Shown: positions 34,674 through 46,832 of the stretch, piece after piece
Layout of the letters: each line of letters starts with the position of its first letter
Numbering within the stretch: position 1 is the stretch's first letter
NCBI GenBank assembly: GCA_000711775.1
Contig: ARYC01002117.1
Span: 18,989 to 82,988 of the forward strand
DNA: 64,000 nucleotides
Reading direction: 5' to 3'
From: Oxytricha trifallax
Lineage: Eukaryota; Ciliophora; Spirotrichea; Sporadotrichida; Oxytrichidae
The notes under the pieces: generated by a model
What the model was told of the DNA's origin: nothing
Databases searched by the model: none
What the model saw: the letters and a program-made list of their open reading frames with translations, nothing else
Translations under genes and position numbers: made by a program

Positions 34674-36164
34674 ATGAAAAAACGTAAGTTTTTCACTGAG
34701 AAGCGTCGCTTAGAATCCTAAGAATTGCAGTTTTTCATGATGAGTGCTGACAATAGGAAATTAAGAGTGAAGCATGGTGCTAATTTATTTCAAGTTTTGA
34801 GGGATTAACAACAGGTTAATTAGTAACCATTAAGTTTAATAGAAACTGCCATTCCACAAGCTGTGAGGGATGATTTGGAAACTAAGTCTAGATTAAACAT
34901 TAATAATCAAACATAATTACTTACTTTATATTGGCTTCATAATATCATTAATGTTCTTAGTTTAGAAATTTACCCTATTATAAATTGTCTAGAGTTTTAT
35001 AATTTTTTAAATGAAAATATTTAGCCTTAAATCAAACAGCTTTAGTGAGTGGTGCAGGAGCTCCTCATTCAATAAACACGTCTCTAGTCTAATAAAACCA
35101 ATCATAGTAAATCCCATAAAACAACAGACAAAAAATAAACACTTTAAGAAGAGTATCTTTAACTGCTCAACACTAGAGAATTCCTTAAACTTAAAATTCC
35201 ACTACTATAAATCACTAAAAACAGCCCTCTTAAAATATAAATTCACTATAAAACACTTAGTAAACTATGCAAAGGAATATGTCTCAGCCTACTCTATTGT
35301 AAAATTCAAACATTAAAAATGAGTAGAGACAAAGTTTAAGTACATAATTGTAAGGGATATTATTGAGTGACTATGTTACAGATACCAGATTCAATCCAGT
35401 TAGAGAGATATAAAAGGAGAGGAATATTTAGGAATTCTTTTAGTAGAAGTACTTGCTGCTTAACGAATATCTCTCAGATTATAGTCAATATTATTGGAAA
35501 TTTTTAATCAAATCTAACCCAGTGATTTATTATTTCAGATTATAACAATGATGATGGGGATGAAGATAATGATGGGTTGTATGGGTCACCCAGGCCAATA
35601 CAATCAAACATTTCCACTGCATATATGAGATCTAGACAAGGCAAGAAGCGCTACTAAGTAAAACGTGTCATGTCTCAAGCCGACTTACTTTCTCAAAATT
35701 AGCTGAAATAAAATCTCGGAAATCATTATCTCAACCCGAAATCAAGAGCCGACCAGTTTATAGAACAAATCGAATAATAAGTAGTTAAGTAAGTGGACAA
35801 AGAGTGGAGATATAAATATAATGTGGAGGCTGAACAGATGGCTTTGAAGCAGGAAATTTAGAAAATTAGTGAGCAAAGCAAGAGAAGAATTCAAATGTTT
35901 GTGGATCCCAGAAGCCACAAGATCAGAGATAATTTTCAAGTTTTGAATAAAAATTTGACTGAAATTCGCAAATTAGATCCAAATATGAATCTATTGTCTA
36001 AAATGACACAAGGTAATAGATTCAGTAGTAGGCCATCATAAACTAGAATATCTATGAGACAATCGATAGATAAATTAAATACAGCTGACTGGAAGCATAA
36101 ATCTAATGCGGAAGTACTTAATGAGATACTTAAAATTGGAAGATCAACTACGAAGTAATAGTGA
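34674..36164 (+). CDS. Hypothetical protein with two well-defined IESs
   Basis: Starts MKKRKFFTEKRRLESQELQF at 34674. Deletion of two IESs with 9- and 10-bp pointers gives a continuous frame: RLNINNQTALVSGAGAPHSI at the first junction and LLLNEYLSDYNNDDGDEDND at the second. The remainder includes SDYVTDTRFNPVREIQKERN and a charged C-terminal part (NVEAEQMALKQEIQKISEQS, MFVDPRSHKIRDNFQVLNKN) before TGA at 36162-36164. The protein is Gln-rich in the middle and helical/charged at the end. No domain is recognised. It lies convergent to MUS81, with only 90 bp between the two stop codons. Confidence 0.72.
34905..35029 (+). other. IES, pointer AATCAAACA
   Basis: AATCAAACA at 34905-34913 and 35030-35038. 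Deletion of 125 bp restores the frame. The unprocessed frame ends at TGA about 125 bp downstream. Confidence 0.85.
35474..35534 (+). other. IES, pointer TCAGATTATA
   Basis: The 10-bp repeat lies at 35474-35483 and 35535-35544. Removing 61 bp joins NEYLSDY to NNDDGDED in frame. Confidence 0.85.
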
Positions 36165-36254
36165 TGATATTAAACAAAATTTTTAAGGAAATTAATTATC
36201 ACATTTTTTTTCAAATAATAAATCACAAGATTTGAACTTCGTTAATTTAATAAT

Positions 36255-39097
36255 TCATTCCATATCTTCATAGTCGTTTTCTTCATCTAAGTTTTTATTG
36301 TTTCTTCCATTGTTACTTTTACTTCTATATTTGTAGCTAGCTTGGCAGAAGAGTGAATATATACTTTCGCTCTAATTTTTATTAATTTTGCGCATTTTTA
36401 TTCCAGCGTTTTATTCAAATTATTTCAGGACCTTGTTAAAGAATTTGGGGTCAGCAGCTATAATTACATTTTATAAATCAATTTTATCTGTGTCGTCAAT
36501 TTTCTTAGGGATTGAAGGGTTTCCTTCATCGGTAATAATGACTTAATCAGAGATATTAAGGCCTTATCTATACATTTACTCTGAGCGCATTAGCTCCATT
36601 TTACCTGCGTTGAGTAGATTGAGGCATTTCTTCTCATCGCTTCCACACTTTTTGAAAGTAGCATACATTAAATAGGGAGTCTTGAAAACACGTGAGATAG
36701 TGGAAACATGATCTGTGCCTAGGCCTTTTATTGTTCTTAGTTATCTTGAAAAGATGTGCTAGACATCTAAGTTCGAGTTCTTACCACTCTCATTTGAGAA
36801 GTGTTTAAAATCTATAAGAGTATCCTTAACATTATTCTCGAAATTCTTCTGAGTCTACTTCATCTAACCAATTCTAATCTTGATTTCACGAGTCATATCA
36901 GTCAACCACTTTAATGTCTGAGCAATAGTATCACTTCTCAAGACATTGAATCCGTGAAAAATTTATGTGTGAATTTGGGCTTTATTCAGTACTTACAGGG
37001 GAATCTTACAATATTGAGATGGTTTACCCTCTACCAAATAGATTACATTGTTAATTTCACTATTTTTCAATCTAAACTTTTGCTCATCATATCTACCATC
37101 AAGAATTGAAGCCGCCAAATCATCAGCAGTTTTTCTTTCACAAATAAAGTCTAAAACATAATCTATATATTCTTTTTGAGCTGCTTGCTTCTTCTTCGCT
37201 TTTTTAGTCCCATTAGGATTCTTTTTGCTTTTCTTTTTGGTATTGTTTTACTCTTCGTCTTCTATACATTCTTCATCCTCAATATCGAAAGAACTAGGAT
37301 TTCTTACTCAAAGAACCCAAATAAAATCCCCTAATGGTAAAGTCTTTAGCTCACAATAAACCCCAGTACTTTGAAGTTTATCAAAGAGGTAGTTACCATC
37401 TCGCTAATTTTTCTTCTCACGGTTATCAACATACAAAATTACTTCACTAGTTGCCTATTGGAAATCTGAGTTAAGCTGCTTGAGTAACTTCTTTTCTTGT
37501 TTGATTATTTACTGCTTTGAATCAGTTTTTATATGTTACTTGGATGTTTAACAAGGGAATGTGAGCTAATTACTAACAGCTTGCAATGATGCTAAAGATT
37601 GCAAAGGTGCTGGTTAATTAGAATTTTCTCTATCGCTCATCAAATTCATGAAATCTTTCGATAGAAGGCTATCAATCTAACTATCATACGGGCCATCATC
37701 CATCATCATTAAATCGTCGTCATCTTGGTCCTTTTCATCCTCGTCTTCTTCTAAGTCTTTATTTGCAAGATCAATTAAATCCCAAATATACTCTAGTTCA
37801 ACATGTTTGAGGTTTCTTCTTTCTTGCAGTGCGAGAATTGATTAATTTGTTTACTTCCTAGGTTTCCCTTTATTTCATTTGAACTATCAAAACTAGAAAG
37901 CAGTAGCCAGTCCATGTCTCGTTCGACTTACTAGACAAAAGGATCAAAGATTTAGTTTCTATTTATCAAACTATTCTCCTATTTTAATTGCTATACTTAA
38001 GTACCATCTAACATGTAGAGCTAGTCGACCACCGGCATTAAGTCTTTATCATACATGTTTATGGTAATTTTATTTTTAGTAGGATTCTCTAAATCTGTTT
38101 CAAGTTAAATTTGCAGTCCAACACCTTTACAAAGATTCTTTGCACGATTTTTACCTTTATCAGTCATACTAAATTTCCATTCTTAAGGATCTTTTGCTAC
38201 AGTGCTTTCCACTATTTCAATAAAGCTGTTTTCTTTGAATTTTATGAGGTCTCCTGATGAAAACTGTTCAAGCATTTTTGGGTCATTTTCAAAGGGCATA
38301 TAATCACTAAACTCATTTTTGAGGACTTCAAGCATTTCGACAATACTTGACATAGTAATATAGAAGCTCTTTCGATCATCATGCAAGGATAGGAAATAAA
38401 TGGCAATAATCATCGACCACGAGACTGATCCAGTGTCAAGAAAAGCAGATGAGTCATTGTGATTAGGTTTCTTCTTTTTTGCTCCATTTGCCAGAATCTC
38501 TTCTTCTTGCTCGGAATTGCTGATCTGATTGAACTTTCTTTTCTTGCTATTCTCAGAGGATAAATCGTCCATTCCATTATTAATTCTATAAACTTGCATG
38601 TCTCTCCTAACTAAGTACTGTTTAAGGCTGTAAGTACTTATTGTATCGATATCACATTCAGGAATGAGCAACCCAGCAAATGTTCGTCGTTCTCTCGGAA
38701 TATTTTTCCCTTGCTGTTTAAGTAATTCAATCTCAAATGCTGAATCCTCAAATTCTTTGTGTCTGGCATCTATCAACTCCGAAAATCTCTTCCCCAGTAT
38801 ATCTCCAACTCCTTCAAGAAGTAGAGTTTACTGAGCACATAAAATAGGCATGGGATATTTGCTCAGAGCCCCAATGATTCTTTTGTAGGTCAATGAGAAA
38901 TTACTGTTTCCCCTCATATCGCAATCCTTCTTCAATTTTATAAAAGCATCAAGGTAGTATTAATTTAGTTGGTTAGCTGCTGTTTTTGGGGTTTTGTATA
39001 CCACCCGTTTTTATTGTGATTGAGTCGCTGAAGCTGCGTTGTTTCTATTTGCCAATGCATAATGACCACGGCCTCGACCGCGAAAAAAGTTTGACAT
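36255..39097 (-). CDS. MUS81: MUS81 structure-specific endonuclease
   Basis: Starts [20 protein letters not shown] at 39097. The nuclease core shows YVDNREKK, then [10 protein letters not shown] (GD motif), [20 protein letters not shown] (the ERKxxxD catalytic motif of XPF/MUS81 nucleases), [20 protein letters not shown] and [20 protein letters not shown], with a C-terminal helix-hairpin-helix region ([16 protein letters not shown]). The N-terminal block [20 protein letters not shown] fits the MUS81 N-terminal HhH. Role: cleaving recombination and replication intermediates with an EME1-type partner. A 32-bp IES (pointer CAAAT) must be removed near 37845-37876. One in-frame TGA (37310-37308) between the GD and ERK motifs remains unexplained. 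The end is TGA 36257-36255. Confidence 0.9.
37845..37876 (-). other. 32-bp micro-IES in MUS81, pointer CAAAT
   Basis: ATTTG (CAAAT on the coding strand) at 37845-37849 and 37877-37881. Deletion corrects the frame, joining SSFDSSN to [19 protein letters not shown]. Confidence 0.72.
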
Positions 39098-39396
39098 TTT
39101 TTAGTAAAAATTTAAATAATTAATTTGTACTTTAAATTAAATTACAAACTGAAAAATGGGAAGCACTTTAACTTCGAAATTTTAAAGTTATTTTTTTAAT
39201 TATCAATATTCATAATCTGAAATTAAAAATGCATATATTTATCATTTATCATTTATCATTAACATTTATAATTAATATTTATCCGTTTCTATTTGTGTTA
39301 AATATTGTACTTTATTTAATGATGATGAATAGATGAAATATATTAGGAATAATATAATTATATAATTAAGTTTGGAATTAAATATAATTTTAAAAT
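39098..39396. other. AT-rich divergent spacer
   Basis: Between the 5' ends of MUS81 and the MSS4-like gene. It contains a short tandem of ATTTATC-like units near 39240-39260. No gene seen. Confidence 0.5.
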
Positions 39397-40019
39397 ATGT
39401 ACAAAATACCTGAAACTCACGAGAATTTCTCTCTTTCTAAAAAGGAGCACGATGATCAGACAATTGGCCTGAGGAATGAAAGACACTTAGTTTGCACCTT
39501 TTGCAAGAAAATATTGGTGTAACAAGGAAATGCTATCAAAGTAGCTAAATATGTAAGTATAGATTTATGTAGTTTCTTATATCTGATTTGGATTGGCAGT
39601 CTATAACTTCTTTTATGAAAAAAAGCAATAGCTTTAACTTTAATTTTAACTGCTGCATTGAATGATCTATTCCTCATAATTATTTTTTATCAACAGCCGA
39701 TCGATCTCTACAAGTTATTTTATTTTAATAATTGACAATATACTCAAATTAAAATAGGTGGGTTTGTAAAGAATCACATGCGTGAATACGACAACATAAA
39801 CACCTACTGGCACATCGATTCAATTGATAAAATTGAAAATATGGAGATTCACGGGATCAACGGAGAAATCAAATATCTCTGCTGCATTGGATGTCAAAAT
39901 GAAATCCTGGGCTTTCAACTTCTTCATGTATAAATATTGCAATATCAAATTTATATTTATATATATAGGATTTAAGCTAGATATTTATTGCATGTCAGAG
40001 AGTCAAGTATGAAGTGTGA
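39397..40019 (+). CDS. MSS4/DSS4 family Rab-binding factor (RABIF-like)
   Basis: Starts MYKIPETHENFSLSKKEHDD at 39397. Two zinc-binding pairs are visible: HLVCTFCKKIL (CxxC) and YLCCIGCQNEILGF (CxxC), in the order and spacing of MSS4. Between them is the conserved YWHIDSIDKIENMEIHG (MSS4: H/W..D.F.FENVGF), and the C-terminal IFIACQRVKYEV matches the FYVALERV strand. An intron from about 39554 to 39757 and a second short intron (about 39929-39968, GTATAA...TATAG) split the gene. It stops at TGA 40017-40019, giving about 115-120 residues, as in the family. Role: binding nucleotide-free exocytic Rabs as a chaperone or weak exchange factor. Confidence 0.85.
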
Positions 40020-40589
40020 AAGATGATCAATCTTAAAATAATAATTTTATAAATTAAGGTTATTATAAATTATAATATATTATGGTAAATAATGAATTTA
40101 AATAGAGATGGATGGATAAGCGAATATATTGATGTTATAATTTTAGTTTACTGATTATTTAAGACTTAAAATAACATGAAAAAGTTTTCTTAAATATTTG
40201 TTAAAGTGTTAATGCATAAATATAGTTAATTAGGGGAACTGTTAAAATTAATATATTTATGATATTTATAGTTGAAACTTTAAAATACAAAAATTATTTT
40301 AATTTAAATACAAAATCTTAATTGAATTTTTTCAATTTAGAAATAATTATCCTTTTATTTGAACAGTTTAAGCATTAAAATGATAAAAAAAGGTGAAATT
40401 ATTTCTTAACTTATCAAGTCGATTTTTTATAAAGAAAAAATCTTAATTATTCCAATTATCAAATATTGTAAATTTTAGCAATAATTTAAATATCTCTAAT
40501 TGAAATAAGACGCCAAACTTTTATTCTAATGCTACTAAAGTCTTAACTCCAAAAAGATAGAACATTTTTATCGTGTTTAATTTAATTGT
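40020..40589. other. AT-rich intergenic region
   Basis: Lies between the 3' ends of the MSS4-like gene and the uS5m gene. No coding-like frame recognised on either strand. Confidence 0.5.
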
Positions 40590-42617
40590 TCAGAATAATT
40601 CGCCGATCTTGTCGCTGTTGCTTGTAGTTGGGTTACCGAATGAAATCTAGTGAGTCTTAATTCCCTTCATTTGTGAAATATCATCTAATGACAAATTCTT
40701 TGAAACTTAAAAATATTTGTCCTGAAATAGTTCATAGAGAGCATTTAGAAAGATTCATGTTTTAAATACAATATATCAAAATTTATAATTTTTAACTGCT
40801 TGAACGAAAGCGTAAATCATAGAGTAAGGATCTCTCTTTCTACTCTTTACAGCGAATCTACAATGATAGAATCCAGTAGTAATTAACATCTTATGAATGA
40901 CTGGATGTCCCCAATAGTTCTATTTTCATTAAATGGTTAATATAGCTTTGATATATTTCAACTATATAGTTAGGGTGCTACTGTGGTAAAATCTTAATGT
41001 GATAATCGTTATGTCTGCCTTTAAGAATCAAAGGAGATGTCATAATCCAATGCATGGGCAATACCATAAGATTTGTTCTGAGTTTCTTGTAAGCTGATTC
41101 AAAGGCCTGCTCATAATCAACTCCTTTTCCCATTCCAAAACTAATTACACCGTTACCGTTTCCGATAAAGAGCAAGATTCTTCTGTGATTTGTACGGTTG
41201 AGGGAGGTGACGTTTGTTACACTGTCGGAGTCGATAAAGAGGAGTTCGAATTGACTTGGGTCGAAGCATTCACCTTTGCTTGGAGTGAAGAATCTCTCTG
41301 GACCAGCTGATCTATATTGAGACTCCTTAGTAACGGCATCGTCACTCATATCATTTTTATTATACTGCTGAATTTTTGTGTTATATAGTCTAATCTTAAT
41401 GCAAAGAAGTGGTTGGTAAATGTGAATATGGTTTGTTAATAACTTTCATATCAAAGGCTTTGCTCTTTTATCCTGATTATTCCCTATCTTTCTTACCCTA
41501 AGCACTTGTCATCTCGAAGTATCTCTGAAGATTTTTACGTCTTCTGAACTCCTCCATCATGACCATCTCGTTCTTTCTGTAGTCTGGAGATTTCTCTAGA
41601 AGTCTAGCTTCCTGCTCTTCCTAGGTCAAATCAACAATGTTTGACCAGTTTTGCTCATTCTTGGCTTTGAAGTTCTTTAGGAACTCGTTGAATGATTCAT
41701 CTCTCTGAGCCATAGACTTAATTGATCTAAAGGATTAAAGTTAATTACATGTTTATTTATAAGTTAGTATAAAGAATATGGATTATTTTAGGAATAAAAA
41801 TAATATAGCCATATTGTAGTTTTTATTTTAAAAAGATTCAATTCTGACAAATCTTTTAATAATTTAAATATTTCTCCATTTATAAAAATATTCTAACTAT
41901 CATAGTTATAGATTATTTTTTTGAAATAAAGATTAACAATTTACTCTTTTCTCTATTTCTTAGTAATTTTAATATAAAAAAATAAAATACTTTTAATCGA
42001 TGAATATAAATGGATTAAACTAAAACCCTATTTATACAATATAATACTTTAATTAAAAAAATAAATTATATTATAAAATTCAATTTTTATTAAACTTGAA
42101 GAATATTATATGCCTATAATTTTAAAAGCTTATCTATACTTACTCATTAAGTGATTTGCCTGGCTCTGATCTATATTCCTTAACAAAACTTTGGATTTTC
42201 TTGATGTCTCTAACAGTTCTTGGCTTCACTATTTGATTATATTTAAGTAATTTTAATCCCATATAATGAATAATATTTTAAGTAAAATAAATAATTACTT
42301 TTTAAATTTGATGTTTCTTTTATGGGTTAGGGTCAGCGAAGAACAACATCTGGCTTTCTTAATAAGCATTACGATTTGGATCAACGATCACATTATTCAC
42401 AAACTAATCTTAAAATTATGAAAATATACAAATAAATTGGTTATTTAAGCGATAAATCAAGTAATTTATTCTTTTAATCAATATTTGTGAAGTTTTATGT
42501 GGCAAAGTTCATCATTTGGGTGCTGATTAATTTGAGAGCTGATGATTACTATTACTGAGATTATTAGCAAACAAAGTAGGCATTGGTTGCCAGAGTCTTT
42601 TGGAAGTATTTGAACAT
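40590..42617 (-). CDS. Mitochondrial small-subunit ribosomal protein uS5
   Basis: Starts MFKYFQKTLATNAYFVCQQS at 42617, a basic/hydroxylated N-terminus without acidic residues that suits a mitochondrial presequence. Further blocks are FVNNVIVDPNRNAYQESQML, VKPRTVRDIKKIQSFVKEYR and MAQRDESFNEFLKNFKAKNE. The S5 signature follows: LFIGNGNGVISFGMGKGVDY, EQAFESAYKKLRTNLMVL, then GHPVIHKMLITTGFYHCRFA and VKSRKRDPYSMIYAFVQAV, equivalent to the C-terminal S5 domain. It ends at TGA 40592-40590. Introns and at least two micro-IESs (40914-40965 and 41379-41433) are required; without them the gene looks like two or three separate ORFs. One junction near 40760-40800 is unresolved. Confidence 0.85.
40914..40965 (-). 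other. 52-bp micro-IES in uS5m, pointer AACTAT
   Basis: ATAGTT (coding AACTAT) at 40914-40919 and 40966-40971. Deletion joins ILPQQHPNY to WGHPVIHKMLITTGF in frame. Confidence 0.75.
41379..41433 (-). other. 55-bp micro-IES in uS5m, pointer TAACA
   Basis: TGTTA (coding TAACA) at 41379-41383 and 41434-41438. Deletion gives KVINTKIQQYNKNDMSDDAV in frame and removes the TGA that otherwise separates the MAQRDES and MSDDAV frames. Confidence 0.72.
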
Positions 42618-42799
42618 ATTTACTTTAATAATTAATTACTAATAGTTATATCAATTTCAATTTGTGATACTCAATATTTTATTAAAATTGCTACTCATTA
42701 GTGTTGTTATTATTGAAATATACTTAAAGCAATAAATTCTGAATAAAAATTGTAAAATCTTGTCGTAAATTATAATAATAATAATAATAATAATATAAA
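42618..42799. other. Short divergent spacer with TAA/ATA microsatellite
   Basis: Contains about eight tandem ATA/TAA units at about 42770-42795, directly before the ATG at 42800. No gene. Confidence 0.5.
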
Positions 42800-45700
42800 A
42801 TGAATAATACAGAAACTAACACCAACATCTTAGACAACATTTTAACTCCCAATAACTAAAATCAAAGTGTGCCTACACCAAGTGTATAATTATCAAAACC
42901 CCAATCTCAAGTATCCTCCGACATTTATCCAGATTTGAAAGCACAATTCCATCATAGTCAGAAAAATCCACAACCCCCTAATCATGAAACTTAAGACTTA
43001 ATTGATGGACTAGGCTAAGAACTAAAACACCCACCCCCTTCTCAAAAACGAAGCTTATTAAAGGTTAATTCCTTGAAAGATTTCCAACTGCCATCGATAA
43101 CTAAACACACTCCATTTTCACAAATTGAAGATTAATTAACAGGCTAGAAATGGAATCAGCATCAAATTTTATAAGAAAGTTATTAAGAAATACATTCACA
43201 TAGATTACAGCACTCTATAATAACTGGGAAAAGCAGCAGTATTATAAGGGGAAATTCATATAGAAATAATCATCATTAATAACAGGTTGAAAATGGTGGA
43301 GATAATAATAGGAATGCCTCAAATATTTCTTCACTTAATTATGGAAGTGCTATATAATAGAGAAAGATTAGTTTGAAGCTACCAAGTAAGTCAGAAATTT
43401 TTTTAAATTTTTTGTTACTTTTTCACTTAGTAAATTTTCGAAATAGTTTTGACATATTGTTTATAAATAGGTACAAACTAAAAAGACCAAAGTGCTAATC
43501 AAAGTTTAACTACTCGTAAACACAATCAAAGCATAGTAAATTTGAAGAAAAAAGACGAATTTTCAGGAGATTTCTTTAAAAACATAATGACTGAACGAGG
43601 AGGCAACATAATTAAAAATCTAAGACTTAACTCAATTGGTTCCTCTACAAAAGTAAAAAATACGAATACAGACAGATTAACAGATATTCTCTAGAAAAAG
43701 AATTTGATTTCAAATAATGCTAACCAGCAATCCTAATCTTTAACTAAAAGCCCAAGTTCTTAAATCGTTCCATTTTTGTTCAACATGAGAAAGGAAGTCA
43801 CCAATGCCACAGTAAATTTCACAAGTGCTATAATAGGCTCTTAAAATTAAAATTCATTTTTAAATAATGCACAAACAAGCCGGAGCTAGGTTAATGATTT
43901 AAGTCAGACTCTTCCTGCTAAATTAAGTTTATTTAAACCATAAAATTAATAAACAGAGACTGCTAACAATTCAGTAAATTTGGATACTAGTGCGCTTTTG
44001 AACAATCAAAACACTTATTTTCTCACATAACCCAAGGCATCACACACCCATAATAACTCAATTCACTCAATTTAAAATGAAAATGATTTAAAATCATAGA
44101 ACTAATAATACAAGGGCTTTGCGAAGGAACTCTGCGGGAATTGCAATTACTGCTAACATTGCAAATGCAGAGAATAAATGGATCCTAATGAGTATTTATT
44201 CTTAGAGGACTATAGTCTCTCATCGCTCATTTAAAAGTCACTTAAGGTAATACCTTATTATTTTTATTTATAATCATTAATCATTTTCTCTTTTCATTAG
44301 GGCAACAAAAGTAATGTGAATTTGAATGAAATATCAAGTAACCTAGGCTATGTTAGTGGCCATAACATTCAACAAGAATATTAATAAAAATTAAAGGAAA
44401 AAATGACATCTGATAGATTTATAGATGATCTAATTACTAATAAGAAGTCTATCAAAGAACTAATTCATTGATATATAAAACATTTATATAATGAAATTCC
44501 ATCAAATAAATTTAATCAGTTGTTATATATTTTTCATGAAGAGACATTAGAAGCGTTGTTAAATCACAAACTATACAAAGGTTAAATTGAGCTAAAATCG
44601 CAAGAATTCAAAGAATTATTGGGTGAATTGGACTATGATGATTTAGGCATTAAGTTTATGAGTGAGCTCCAAGATGGAAATTATAATCATAATATATTAA
44701 ATAAAATTAAAAAAAATTTTATAAGCCAAGGAAGAAATATCAGATTAGGAGTATCTACAACTTATAAGCCAAAATTTCAAAGAAAATTTGGCATAGCTTC
44801 TCAAATAAAAATAAGGAAATTTCGAGAATAGTAACGATGAGAAGTTGTAAGATTAATCTGTGCTTCAATAGTTGATTAATAAGAAAATCTAACATTTTAT
44901 TATTTTTATTATTTAATTTTAATTTTAGATATTTTAATTTTATAAAATCAAGCACTTCATCTATGATAAGATATCAAGTTCTTAAAATCATTAACAGTAA
45001 CAATCATCAATTAATCACAAAAATTAAGCATCATCAAAGATCCTCCTGCCTGATATGAAACTGAATCTTGACTACTACTCAAAATATAGATCCCTCGCTC
45101 TCTATATCTCAATCTAGGATGTTATCCGTCAACTGTCTCAGGCAGCCACTTAATCCATCAATCAATCCCAGTATCTCCAATAAAATCATTCTTAATTTCA
45201 TTAATAAAACGAATACTAAAACGACTTTGGAAGGGACAGAGGACATTTATTAGTGAGGTTGATTAATGAATATTTCATTGAGAATGAGAAGAAATGGTTT
45301 GGAGTCGTCTAGAAAATAGCTGCTTATAATTAGGTATTAAAGTAAGACCGGGAATTACTAATGGGAAAATATGAACGGGAGATTTCTGTAAACTTTTGTG
45401 ATTGATTTATTTCTTTATTAATTGTGCATTCAATAATCACAAATCAATACCAGTATAGCTTATTTTTATAAAGTTTAGACATAAAAAATGTCTTGGAAAA
45501 TCCATCAGACTCATTTGAAAATCTAATTCAGCACAAAACCATTATAAAAACTTTATTAGGCAAGTTAAACAACGAAGAAGACCTCCGTTTGAAGCAAGAA
45601 TTAAAGCTCGTAGATATGAAAGCATAGATAGACAAAATTCTCTTTGAATCGGAGAAATTACTTGAAGATAGAGAGCTGACTGATAAAATGCTCAAGTTTC

Positions 45701-46782
45701 ATAATAATAGTTAAGTATAAATTGGTTAGTAAGCAAGATTGAATGATTAGTCATATACAAGTAAAATAATATGCAAGAATTTATATTAAAATAGGAGGAT
45801 AGTAAAAGTAGTTAGATTTTATTGAAAAATTTATATCAGAACATAATTTAAATTTCAATGCTAAACAAGTTTCAAGAACACATAAGAAATTTGGGAATAT
45901 TACACAAAACAAGCTCAAGATAAATTTAACCCAATTTCACTTAATTCTAACTCTCAAAATCAGTCTTTAAAACAGTAGCAACCTCAATCCACCATACCTT
46001 AAAACTTAGACTTAGAAATAACTCTTATGGTTAACTCTGAAAGACTACAAAAAATGGTCACTTCACTCAAAAGTAAAACTTAACTTGAATTTGAGTAAAT
46101 TGATAAGAAGCAAGCTACGATTAAAGATGAGAGAAATAGGTTTAAAAGTCTCTCAAAACACTATGAAAAACTGTTCTATGACGCTATGGAGAAAATCAGA
46201 GAACAAGAAAGAGAAATGAAAAATCTCATCAATTTCCTTAAAAATGGCAACTAAGACTCGGTAAGTGACATTAGTTTGTGTTATAGTAATATTTTTTAGA
46301 AATTCTGGCAGGATTACTTTAAAGATAATGAAAACAACGGCACTACTCAATAAGCTGATTAAGGCATAAATTAATTAATGCAGTAATAGCAGCAACTTAA
46401 GGATGCCACTGAAAACTTACTCACTGTGACAAGTGCAGATGGAGGGGATATGCCTTTATTCTTTTAAAAATATTTTTATATCGTATATATAAATTTATAA
46501 AGAAAGCCTACAGAGACTACCAATAGATAAAAGCAGAAAGCACAACAGCAATAATTACAATCTTTGAAGAAAAATCAAAGGTTTTTGGAAGACAGAACCA
46601 CTATTTATTCTTTGATTAACAAAGTTAAAAGTACAAGGTAAAATAAATAAATTTTAGTATCATCATAATCAACTTTTAGTTATTATGAGCCAATATCAAA
46701 AGACTTTATACTCATATATAAATCAAATGTCATTAAAATTAAGAAATTAAACAATATCATTTTTGAATTAAATAGTTTTTGA
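42800..46782 (+). CDS. Large Asn/Gln/Ser-rich hypothetical protein with Cys cluster and coiled coil
   Basis: Starts MNNTETNTNILDNILTPNNQ at 42800. The first half is disordered. Near 44140 it contains a compact cysteine cluster FAKELCGNCNYCQHCKCRE (CxxCxxCxxCxC), which may bind metal. A 33-bp IES (44462-44494) carrying TGA must be removed to continue as SIKELIPSNKFNQLLYIFHE. Later blocks include LGELDYDDLGIKFMSELQDG, LIQHKTIIKTLLGKLNNEED, and a long coiled coil (LEITLMVNSERLQKMVTSLK, KSLSKHYEKLFYDAMEKIRE). AT-rich breaks near 44835-44950, 45390-45475 and 45770-45900 are unresolved introns or IESs. It ends at TGA 46780-46782. It could be two genes (42.8-44.8 and 45.0-46.8 kb). No family recognised. 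Confidence 0.6.
44462..44494 (+). other. 33-bp micro-IES carrying TGA, pointer AATTC
   Basis: AATTC at 44462-44466 and 44495-44499. The in-frame TGA at 44469-44471 lies within. Deletion keeps the frame. Confidence 0.72.
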
Positions 46783-46832
46783 TTATGCATTTTTAGATTT
46801 TTATTAAGATTTTTATTTATCTTTTATAAAAA

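Noticed and set aside
35011..35316. 101-codon standard-code ORF on the plus strand
   Set aside because: It is out of frame with the Gln-rich coding frame that runs through the same bases once the AATCAAACA IES is removed; it is a shadow frame.
39456..39677. 73-codon minus-strand ORF
   Set aside because: Overlaps the first exon and intron of the MSS4-like gene on the other strand; low-complexity basic peptide with no homology signal.
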